This document shows positions 9,182-15,964 of a DNA stretch of 64,000 nucleotides, piece after piece. The DNA is from Lacrimispora sphenoides (GTDB lineage: Bacteria > Bacillota > Clostridia > Lachnospirales > Lachnospiraceae): the NCBI RefSeq assembly GCF_900105215.1, contig NZ_FOIP01000001.1:2254001-2318000 (forward strand), in the 5' to 3' direction. Each line of letters opens with the position of its first letter. Positions within the stretch are counted from its first letter, which is position 1. Under the pieces are notes generated by a model that saw only the letters and a list, made by a program, of their open reading frames with translations, was not told where the DNA came from and ran no database searches. The position numbers and the translations under genes are program-made.

Positions 9182-10019
9182 GACGGAAGAGTTAATGCCA
9201 ATCGTAGCAGAATTGGCAGATAAGTATACGGGAAAGGAAAGTACCTCCATTACCTATGAAAAAGCAAGGCAGCTCATGGAAGCGGTTCTGTACTGTATCC
9301 ATGAGTACGAAGAAGATGCCAAAAAAGGGCAGGAACTTCTTTCTATGGATGGGAAGCCGGTGGCAAAAAGGGTCTATAGCCTGGGATATGAGACGGTGCT
9401 AAGGAATGTGAAGGAAACCCAGATTCTGTATAACAAAGTAATACCGGATTTTAAGTATTATGAAAACCGGTGTTATTACGATACGTTTGTCAAAGGAATC
9501 CCCTCTTTCTTTTTGTATTATGATCCCCGTTTCCAGCCTCAGAATCACCTTCTCACGCTGGATTATCCGGTTTTGTATCCAGTGTATCCTTTGCAGGGAA
9601 TTGATGCCATAAGCGCTTTTGTGAAATGTGTCAGCCTGGAACAGGTTTTCCTTGGAAAATTACCGGATGAATACGTTCTCCATGTACTGAGAGCCTATTC
9701 CCCGGACCATGGGGATCTGATCATCAACCTTGCAGGCATTGTACTGCGGAATATTCTGGGCTGCCGAATGGCTGGTAAGAGGGTCAATACAGAGGGATAT
9801 ATCCCAGGGGAACTGGAACGGTTGATAGATTATGTAAATCTATACAATGCGGATTCCTTGGAGCAGGAGATGAAAGGACTGGTTGATGAACTGGTACAGT
9901 CCGGGTATGATGGTCTGGAGGAATTGGGTGATTATCTAAAGGCCGATCTGCATGATTATTGCTTTGAACTGAAAAATGCTGTGAAGAACCAGTGCGTGGA
10001 TTCCATTCTCGCCATATAA
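9171..10019 (+). CDS. DUF6179-like hypothetical protein
   Basis: A soluble protein of 282 residues of unknown function, probably the DUF6179 partner of the preceding DUF6323-like protein. I chose the ATG at 9171, overlapping the upstream gene by 11 bases, because upstream in-frame starts would translate a stretch that is just the other frame of that gene. The sequence is largely helical with aromatic-rich central segments (for example YYENRCYYDTF) and no membrane helix. A weak hairpin with a short T stretch follows (10090-10126). Confidence 0.7.
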   Translation: MSFETEELMPIVAELADKYTGKESTSITYEKARQLMEAVLYCIHEYEEDAKKGQELLSMDGKPVAKRVYSLGYETVLRNVKETQILYNKVIPDFKYYENRCYYDTFVKGIPSFFLYYDPRFQPQNHLLTLDYPVLYPVYPLQGIDAISAFVKCVSLEQVFLGKLPDEYVLHVLRAYSPDHGDLIINLAGIVLRNILGCRMAGKRVNTEGYIPGELERLIDYVNLYNADSLEQEMKGLVDELVQSGYDGLEELGDYLKADLHDYCFELKNAVKNQCVDSILAI

Positions 10020-10089
10020 TGTAAAGCAAGGGGAAAACTTTTGAATTTCCGGATACCTTAGAAGTATATTCACGCATTTTTTCGGCAAA

Positions 10090-10126
10090 AGGGCAGGCTC
10101 GTAATTTTGTTACTAGCCTGTCCTTA
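10090..10126 (+). terminator. Weak terminator-like hairpin after the DUF6179-like gene
   Basis: GGGCAGGCT pairs with AGCCTGTCC across a 15-nt loop. The following T tract is interrupted, so termination may be inefficient. Confidence 0.5.
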
Positions 10127-10174
10127 TCATTTACAATCATCGATTCATGGGAGGCAATCCTTCACACCTCTATT

Positions 10175-10432
10175 TTAAAGATTATCCGACAAAAACTTTT
10201 CCATGGTGGCTGCAGCTTCCGCCTCGTCCTCCCCCTCAAATGTGACGGTGATTTCTTCCCCCTGTCTGATAGCCAGGCTCATAATGCCGATAATGTTTGA
10301 AGCCTCTATCATTTTTTCGGGTTTTCCAATCATGGCTTTGCTATTAAAATTCTTTGCCAGCTTTGTCAGTAACCCTGCCGGTCGGGCATGTATGCCTAAT
10401 TCATCCTTGATCGTGTATACGATGGTTTTCAT
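10175..10432 (-). CDS. HPr-like phosphocarrier protein of the EF_0829-type operon
   Basis: An 85-residue HPr. The phosphorylatable His15 is present in GIHARPA, and the MSLAI segment of the family follows. At the position of regulatory Ser46 the residue is Asn (sequence ASNIIGIMS), although Ser45 is adjacent. So it should accept phosphate from enzyme I but may escape HPr kinase control. It is the last gene of the ten-gene minus-strand operon, 37 bases after the aldolase gene with AGGAGG before its start. A dedicated HPr in a catabolic operon argues that this transport or regulation system runs on PTS phosphate. The Ser46 loss is read from my own alignment to Bacillus HPr. Confidence 0.9.
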   Translation of the reverse strand: MKTIVYTIKDELGIHARPAGLLTKLAKNFNSKAMIGKPEKMIEASNIIGIMSLAIRQGEEITVTFEGEDEAEAAATMEKFLSDNL

Positions 10433-10469
10433 ATTGACTTGACCTCCTCGGTTTTTTTCGCGGTACTGC

Positions 10470-11183
10470 TCACCAGCTCATTTTCGCCAGCCGTTCCAGA
10501 CAATCGGGACTTGTTCTTCCGGTTTCCGGATTAACCAGTGATGTATAGAGGTGGGGAATAATGGTTGTAGCGCCGCCATCGATGCAGGCACGTACAATTT
10601 CGTGCACATTTTCCATATCGATTCCGCCCGTTGGCTCGAATATGGTTATGCCCTCGTTTACCGCGGCACGAACCATGGCTTTCAGCTCATCAAGACATTT
10701 TAAACCGCCGATGGGATAGAATTTAACCGATGGCAAGCCGATATCAGCCATAAGCTTAGCGGCAAGCTCAGCGCTTACAGGCTCTTTTTTCCGGGAGCTT
10801 ATGGCTCCGGTAGCCATGTAAACGATTCCAGGCTCACCGGCAGGTTCAATCAATGAGTTTACAATGAACTCACTTTTATGAATCTCCTGCAGGCGTCCCA
10901 TTGTGTAGCCTGCGGCAGGGTAAACCTGATTGATATGGAACGGACATGTGCGGACCGAAACATCTGCCACACGCTTCCACATAGCGGGATCGCCCCCGCC
11001 TAGGCCAACCGAAGCACGCACGCCGTTTGCCTTAAATTCTTCTACTCTGGCAACGGCTTCGTCGTCAGTGGCAAAGTTTTTAACCATCACTCCAACCAAC
11101 GTGCGTTCCGGAGCAAAACGGCTGATTTCAACGGCGTTCTCCAAATCCTTTGCTAAAACGTTAAAATAAATATTTATTGACAT
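10470..11183 (-). CDS. KDGP aldolase family protein (DgaF-like)
   Basis: A 237-residue TIM-barrel-type aldolase matching the KDGP aldolase family of the EF_0839 / DgaF kind. DgaF of Salmonella splits 2-keto-3-deoxygluconate 6-phosphate into pyruvate and glyceraldehyde 3-phosphate in D-glucosaminate breakdown. Visible features are VGLGGGDP, the VKFYPIGGL segment with the likely Schiff-base Lys, and EPTGGID near the phosphate-binding end. It begins 3 bases after the stop of the DgaE-like gene with GGAGGGG before its start, so the two enzymes are probably made together and act in sequence. The precise substrate in this operon is inferred. Confidence 0.85.
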   Translation of the reverse strand: MSINIYFNVLAKDLENAVEISRFAPERTLVGVMVKNFATDDEAVARVEEFKANGVRASVGLGGGDPAMWKRVADVSVRTCPFHINQVYPAAGYTMGRLQEIHKSEFIVNSLIEPAGEPGIVYMATGAISSRKKEPVSAELAAKLMADIGLPSVKFYPIGGLKCLDELKAMVRAAVNEGITIFEPTGGIDMENVHEIVRACIDGGATTIIPHLYTSLVNPETGRTSPDCLERLAKMSW

Positions 11184-11186
11184 ACG

Positions 11187-12287
11187 TTACCCCTCCAAAA
11201 GACAGCTCTTTATGCGGTCAATAATAATTTCCTCCTGTCCGTCAAACAGCGGACGGGGATCAATGGACAGAATGCCCTGATTTACATAGTAGTCGCGCAC
11301 ATAAATCGCAGGGTCTCCTTGTTTTAACAGTTCATTGAGCTTTGCGGCATTCATGCCTGTTTCGGAACCTACATGGATTTCAGCGCGGTAAATTTCCCGT
11401 CCAGCTTCATCCTGCGCTACCCGGCACTTAAGTCCTCTTACCTGTGCAAGCTCATCGCACATACGCTGCATGCGCTTTTTCTGGCCCTCCGGATTACCCT
11501 GGGCAGGGTCATACATTTCAAGTGCTGTAACGAGGCCCATCATAGCTTCTTTTGAAACCTTCATTGCACGGCCAACACCTTTGTACTGCATTTTACATGC
11601 CGCAATATAAGAGGATTTGCCGGCAATCAGACCGGACGTAGGTCCGGACAAAGCCTTTCCTCCGCTGTATAATACCAAATCTGCGCCCATGGAAACATAT
11701 TTGCAAAAATCTTCTTCCGCAGCAGCATCGATGATAAGCGGCAGGTGATAATTTTTTGCAAGCTCCAGCATAGATTCGATGCTCTGCATGCCCTTTTGCA
11801 CCGCATGGTGGCTTTTTACATAGAGTAAAGCTGCGGTTTTTTCATTGATTGCTGATTCTATGTTGTAAAGTTCCACCTTATTTGAACAGCCGGCTTCCAC
11901 CGGAACTCCACCGCCCAAACGCAGCATCTGTGTTATGCTGCCTCCAAAGTTAATGGACTGGCCCTTTTGGAGTATAATCTCATTTTTAAGGCCCCTGGTG
12001 TCAGGAATACGCTCGATAAGCCCCAGATTGCAGCCTGCAATGCAGGCTGCTGTGGCAATTACCAGGCCGCTGGCTGCCCCGCAGGTGGGACAGCCGTCCT
12101 CAGCCCCGGTTTTCTGAGCGATAACCCTACCGGCGTGGTCCATTAGTTCTTCAATAACAACAAAATTCCGGAGCGCGCTCCCCACGCTCTTTACAACGGA
12201 CTCGCTCACTGCACTGGCGCCGAGTATGGTCATCTTACCGTTGGCATTTATGACCTCCCGAAGCCCAGACTTGGCGTATATGTTCAT
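11187..12287 (-). CDS. DgaE-like PLP-dependent ammonia lyase
   Basis: A 366-residue fold-type I PLP enzyme related to SelA and cystathionine-type enzymes. The cofactor Lys is in the SGGKALSGP motif, preceded by the hydrophobic beta strand ADLVLY. The relative DgaE removes ammonia from D-glucosaminate 6-phosphate to give 2-keto-3-deoxygluconate 6-phosphate. Pairing with a DgaF-like aldolase immediately downstream supports the same chemistry here: an amino-sugar acid phosphate becomes KDGP, then pyruvate plus glyceraldehyde 3-phosphate. Stereochemistry and exact substrate cannot be told from sequence. It lies 20 bases downstream of the DUF4310 membrane gene. Confidence 0.85.
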   Translation of the reverse strand: MNIYAKSGLREVINANGKMTILGASAVSESVVKSVGSALRNFVVIEELMDHAGRVIAQKTGAEDGCPTCGAASGLVIATAACIAGCNLGLIERIPDTRGLKNEIILQKGQSINFGGSITQMLRLGGGVPVEAGCSNKVELYNIESAINEKTAALLYVKSHHAVQKGMQSIESMLELAKNYHLPLIIDAAAEEDFCKYVSMGADLVLYSGGKALSGPTSGLIAGKSSYIAACKMQYKGVGRAMKVSKEAMMGLVTALEMYDPAQGNPEGQKKRMQRMCDELAQVRGLKCRVAQDEAGREIYRAEIHVGSETGMNAAKLNELLKQGDPAIYVRDYYVNQGILSIDPRPLFDGQEEIIIDRIKSCLLEG

Positions 12288-12307
12288 ATCATCGCTCCTT
12301 TTCTTCT

Positions 12308-12994
12308 TTAAGCCGGTGGCAGCGGGAAGAAGATACCCATAATCATAGCACCGATAATCGCGCCGCCGGCGATAGGTTTTTTAAGAGCGTAAAGAACTCC
12401 GGCGCCTATGATGGAACCGATGCCGATGGGGACTGAAGCACTGCATGCAGAGATAACAAGCAAAGGTCCAAGGAAACGCCCTGATGCATTACCGGCGCCC
12501 ATCATTACATCTGCGCCAAAGGTAGAATTTGCCCGGCCAACCGTAAGTTTTTTAATAAGTACGACTACTGTACCCACAATAACCCCCAAAATCCCGCCGA
12601 TGATCAGTGAGAGCGGGAAGCTGTCTAACGGAGCAGTTTTGCCCGATGCAAGCATAATGGCTGGAACCCCGATTCCAATACCGGTCTGCAAAGCTCCGCC
12701 GATATCAAGGATGCCAACCAGCGAACCTTCCAGCACCCGTGCGAATAAAAAGCTTGCTCCAAAAGCCGCAGCCGCGCCCAGGGCAGTGCTGTCCTCCAGT
12801 CCTGCTTTCAGCATAGCAACAACTGATACATCGTTAAATGCGCCTACGCCATAGGTCACGTACATATGTGTTCCGGCAAAGATAGCTGCTGCAAGAAGAC
12901 CTACAAAGATCGGAAATGACCAGTCAGCATACCAGAAGTTTTCAAATCCAAAAAGTCCTTTTTTACCATCTGCTTTCTTGTTTGTTTCAGACAT
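12308..12994 (-). CDS. DUF4310 membrane protein (EF_0833 type), putative transporter subunit
   Basis: A 228-residue integral membrane protein with about six hydrophobic segments rich in Gly and Ala and a short charged N-terminal tail. It corresponds to the DUF4310 family found with DUF4311, DUF4312 and SFCGS proteins in the EF_0829-EF_0839-type cluster. Together with the DUF4311 protein encoded 15 bases upstream it is the obvious candidate for the membrane channel of an uptake system, replacing a conventional PTS EIIC. This transport role is inference from context; the family is uncharacterised as far as I know. Confidence 0.85.
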   Translation of the reverse strand: MSETNKKADGKKGLFGFENFWYADWSFPIFVGLLAAAIFAGTHMYVTYGVGAFNDVSVVAMLKAGLEDSTALGAAAAFGASFLFARVLEGSLVGILDIGGALQTGIGIGVPAIMLASGKTAPLDSFPLSLIIGGILGVIVGTVVVLIKKLTVGRANSTFGADVMMGAGNASGRFLGPLLVISACSASVPIGIGSIIGAGVLYALKKPIAGGAIIGAMIMGIFFPLPPA

Positions 12995-13009
12995 TTAAAT
13001 ACTCCCTCC

Positions 13010-13789
13010 TTATTTCGTCATTCCAAATACGCCGTGTAAGTTTGTCAGCCAGCCCGGAACTTCAAGATTCATCTGTGTAATGAGCTTCAAATCCACGCCA
13101 CGGAAGAATGCGCTAAGTGCAAACAGAATAAAGACTGCTGCAAGCAAAGCCTTTGTCACCTTGTTCCATCCGCTGTCATCAACTCCCTTGCCGATAAGAA
13201 TACCAAGTACTACACCCGGAACTGCATTACCCATGATGACCTGTGCAAGTCCGCCAAGGACAGTACCCCAGATACCGGAACGTCTGCCCGCATCCAAAGC
13301 AGCCAGCCAGAAAATTACCGGCATGACAGGGTTTATAAGCAGGTTGGCAGCAGGTACTAAAACCGCAACTGCGATGGTCTGAACTGAGGACGGAACTGCA
13401 ACGGCTGTGGTATTTAAAAATGCAACGATCACCGCGCCGATGACTCCGCCTGCCAGTGCCATCTTACGAGGATCGTGAAGGGTTTCCTCCACATTTTTGT
13501 TTTTAATCATCAGGGCTGCAGCTGCCCAGTTCGGTATAATGCGGTGATCAATGTCCTGGGTAAGAGCACCTGCGCCCACGACGGATGCCCATGAATTGAA
13601 GAAAAATCCCAAACCAAACGAAAAGTGGGAGATAGGGTCGCCTTCGCAGGCATTTAGTTCTCCCAGAGTACGGAACGCGCCCATACCCTGCACGGACGGC
13701 GCATGGAACATACGCGCGGCACCGGCACCTATACCGATTCCAGCCAAACCACCGATGATAAGTGATTTGAAAAGTATTATCATTAACAT
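13010..13789 (-). CDS. DUF4311 membrane protein (EF_0832 type), putative transporter subunit
   Basis: A 259-residue integral membrane protein with about six or seven hydrophobic segments, the first at the extreme N-terminus (MLMIILFKSLIIGG). A conserved-looking polar region follows the first helix (ACEGDPISHFSFG). It matches the DUF4311 family of the EF_0829-EF_0839-type cluster. With DUF4310 it probably forms the membrane part of a substrate carrier; the small soluble DUF4312 and SFCGS proteins encoded just upstream would be its cytoplasmic partners. No Walker motifs or binding protein occur in the operon, so an ABC system is unlikely. Confidence 0.85.
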   Translation of the reverse strand: MLMIILFKSLIIGGLAGIGIGAGAARMFHAPSVQGMGAFRTLGELNACEGDPISHFSFGLGFFFNSWASVVGAGALTQDIDHRIIPNWAAAALMIKNKNVEETLHDPRKMALAGGVIGAVIVAFLNTTAVAVPSSVQTIAVAVLVPAANLLINPVMPVIFWLAALDAGRRSGIWGTVLGGLAQVIMGNAVPGVVLGILIGKGVDDSGWNKVTKALLAAVFILFALSAFFRGVDLKLITQMNLEVPGWLTNLHGVFGMTK

Positions 13790-13814
13790 AACATTCCTCC
13801 TGACTTTAAAGATC

Positions 13815-14132
13815 TTACCGGAAAATTGATTTGTTTGTTTTTTGCTTAAAGGGTATGCTATCCATTTTTATACATACCACCCGTACCCGTACACGCAGCC
13901 GCAGAAAGTATTCAAAGCGGGTTCTCCTAAAAAACAGGAATAGAAAACGCTCTGTATACTGTATTTCGTCGGCCTCTAAAACCTCTGCATCAAGCGGTTC
14001 TATGCGCAGCGGAGTGCCGCTAACCTCGTTTTTTAAATTAGAAAACGCTGCGTTTAAGGCTTGCTCCTTTGTCTGGCCTCTGCCTTCGATTTGCAGAGTC
14101 ATTTCCCTTTCTTCGGTTATTGGCTTTGTCAC
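13815..14132 (-). CDS. DUF4312 small soluble protein (EF_0831 type)
   Basis: A 105-residue soluble protein, EF_0831-like. The first part is polar (QIEGRGQTKEQALNAAF), the C-terminal half is rich in Arg and aromatics (FLFFRRTRFEYFLRLRVRVRVV), suggesting a beta-strand-rich domain that may contact membrane or nucleic acid. It lies 6 bases downstream of the SFCGS gene and 25 bases upstream of DUF4311, so it is made with them. No His or Cys in an obvious phosphorylation motif is seen apart from a single Cys near the C-terminus. Function is unknown; a subunit of the transport complex is the simplest guess. Confidence 0.8.
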   Translation of the reverse strand: MTKPITEEREMTLQIEGRGQTKEQALNAAFSNLKNEVSGTPLRIEPLDAEVLEADEIQYTERFLFLFFRRTRFEYFLRLRVRVRVVCIKMDSIPFKQKTNKSIFR

Positions 14133-14138
14133 AATGAT

Positions 14139-14498
14139 CTACCCCTTTATTTTTGTCATTTCTTCTGTCAACCGTCGTCCCAGTTCTTCGATGTCCATGA
14201 ACCCAAAGCCTAAAACACGCTTTCCGTTCCGAAGGGCCGTTATACCCTCGTCAACCGAACGCATTCCGTGCTCCGCCGGATATCCGTACTTGGATTGCGC
14301 TGTGATCGCTCCGGCGCCTCCGCTTCCGCAGAAGGATATGCCGATATCCGCGTTTTCCTTTCTCATTACATCGCCTAGCCTCATGTCAGCGCCCACACCG
14401 GGAATAACCACTGCGCGGCCACCCGCCGTTTCAACTCCCTTTGCCACGTTCTGACCCTTGCCCAAGCGGTCTCCGATAACTACTACAATTTGTTCCAT
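14139..14498 (-). CDS. Glycine-rich SFCGS family protein (EF_0830 type)
   Basis: A 119-residue soluble protein carrying the family's namesake motif SFCGSGGAGAIT around residue 55, in a fold that starts with a beta strand and glycine turn (VVVIGDRLGKGQN). The single Cys in a glycine-rich loop after a beta strand recalls the phospho-Cys of EIIB domains, and its position beside membrane subunits and an HPr makes an EIIB-like phosphate carrier a reasonable hypothesis. That role is inference; the family has no known function that I can cite. A strong AAGGAGGT ribosome site precedes the start. Confidence 0.85.
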   Translation of the reverse strand: MEQIVVVIGDRLGKGQNVAKGVETAGGRAVVIPGVGADMRLGDVMRKENADIGISFCGSGGAGAITAQSKYGYPAEHGMRSVDEGITALRNGKRVLGFGFMDIEELGRRLTEEMTKIKG

Positions 14499-14520
14499 AA
14501 TCCTTTACCTCCTTTTTATG

Positions 14521-14865
14521 CTATATGCTTTCTTTGACTCCTTCAAAATGGATGGACAGCAGGTATTTTTCCTCGTCCGCAATTCCACCGACAACATCCA
14601 CAATATTCTTTGACAGCATGATGGAATCGGCAGATACATCCCGAAACAACTCGGGGTCGATGTCGAGAATCTCGCCCGTTAAGCTGCGGTCAATCATTGC
14701 ACATACATGGTTTACCAATGACTTCCATCTGTAATCTTCAAATGGAATACCGTCTGACCGGCATCTTTCTGCCAGCCATTCAATGACCGCCTGAGCTTTT
14801 TCAGGTTCTTTGCAAGCCTGTATGATTTGACGGATGTCATCACCCATTTTAAAATCAGAACTCAT
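14521..14865 (-). CDS. Stand-alone PRD domain protein (EF_0829 type)
   Basis: A 114-residue protein equivalent to a single PTS regulation domain without DNA- or RNA-binding parts. Two His residues sit where PRDs are phosphorylated: one in LVNHVCAMI near residue 49 and one in LLSIHFEG near 107. Such a protein could sense HPr phosphate or modulate the PRD regulator encoded upstream. Its start overlaps the amidohydrolase gene by 11 bases, which suggests coupled translation. The match to the EF_0829-type PRD protein is by length, motif and synteny. Confidence 0.8.
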   Translation of the reverse strand: MSSDFKMGDDIRQIIQACKEPEKAQAVIEWLAERCRSDGIPFEDYRWKSLVNHVCAMIDRSLTGEILDIDPELFRDVSADSIMLSKNIVDVVGGIADEEKYLLSIHFEGVKESI

Positions 14866-15964
14866 TGCCCCACACCTTCTTTCCCTTCATAATTGCGGCA
14901 ACCGGCTTAAAATACCGGGTTACGCTTATTGCCTTTCCTTCGGAGTCCACGAGTTCCTTAGCCCCCTGATTTATTCTGAAAATTGTTAGGTCTGCAGGTT
15001 CTCCCAACTTGATGGCGGCGGGAGAGAGCCCTAAGAATTTGCGGGGCAAATCTGTTACCCGGCGTACCAGATCCTCTACGGTAAAGCCATAGGGCAGGAA
15101 TTTTGTCATTGTGTCCATAAGGCTGCCAACCGGGCTTTCAAAATTTCTGCTGTATAAATCTGTGGATATTGTAAAATCAACCGGATAAATGCCCATGACC
15201 CGTGGAACCGTATCGGAAGAGAAGCTTGACGAGCCGTGGCCTACGTCAAACCTTACTCCCCTGCTTGCGGCTGAAACAAATTCTCTGGGGTAATCCGCTA
15301 CGCCGCCTGCCTTACCATGGAAGCAGTGGGTTACGATGTCTCCCTGGCGGAGCAAATCAAGAACTTCATGAAGCTTTGGCGGCTGGTTTCCTATATGTAT
15401 CATAAGCGGCAGACCCGATTTGTCGGAAAGCTCACGGGCATAGACGAGGGGATGGATTCCATTTTCCTTTACCACGGAACCGCTCATACGGACCTTAAGA
15501 CCTACAATGTGACTTCCATGCTGTTTCTGAAAGCGCGAAAGCTCCTCCGGTGTCATTAAATCATCCATGTCAGCAAGCTCACTTAGTCCGGCGCAAAGAC
15601 CGCTGCGGGCGATGTTTAAAAAGAATCGGACATCAGTGCTGTTTCTGTTTATGATTTCCTTTTCAAAAAAGTCGAAATCCTTTACGCCGGTGCTTCCTGC
15701 GTCAACGACCGTGAGCACGCCTTGACGTATGCCGATTTGATCCGCAGAAATGGAAATAGGGGCATGGTTTTCAAAAACATGGACGTGGCTGTCTACAAAA
15801 CCTGGCGCAGCATAGCAGCCGGCGGCATCAAATACCGGAATATCCCCGATCCTGTCCGGCATCCCGGCAAAGCGTCCGTCTAAGATGCATAAATCCCTTT
15901 TTTGGGTTTTGCCAGCTGAAGGATCGATTACCTCTGCATGTTTGATAATCATGGTGTTTGTCAT
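14855..15964 (-). CDS. Amidohydrolase/deacetylase family metallohydrolase (EF_0837 type)
   Basis: A 369-residue TIM-barrel metal hydrolase. Metal ligands visible in order: HVH in VDSHVHVF, a Lys likely to be carbamylated in GLKVRM, His in MIHIGNQP, His in THCFHG, and the catalytic Asp in STDLYS. This layout fits the dihydroorotase-like amidohydrolase superfamily, subgroup with N-acyl amino-acid or amino-sugar deacetylases. In this operon it would plausibly remove an N-acyl or carbamoyl group before the DgaE-like lyase acts. Its start overlaps the regulator stop by 4 bases (ATGA). Substrate is inferred. Confidence 0.87.
   Translation of the reverse strand: MTNTMIIKHAEVIDPSAGKTQKRDLCILDGRFAGMPDRIGDIPVFDAAGCYAAPGFVDSHVHVFENHAPISISADQIGIRQGVLTVVDAGSTGVKDFDFFEKEIINRNSTDVRFFLNIARSGLCAGLSELADMDDLMTPEELSRFQKQHGSHIVGLKVRMSGSVVKENGIHPLVYARELSDKSGLPLMIHIGNQPPKLHEVLDLLRQGDIVTHCFHGKAGGVADYPREFVSAASRGVRFDVGHGSSSFSSDTVPRVMGIYPVDFTISTDLYSRNFESPVGSLMDTMTKFLPYGFTVEDLVRRVTDLPRKFLGLSPAAIKLGEPADLTIFRINQGAKELVDSEGKAISVTRYFKPVAAIMKGKKVWGNEF

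Noticed and set aside
13831..14454. Plus-strand ORF of 207 codons opposite the DUF4312 and SFCGS genes
   Set aside because: It is antisense to two well-supported genes, has no ribosome site and a Ser/Pro/Arg composition typical of a shadow frame.
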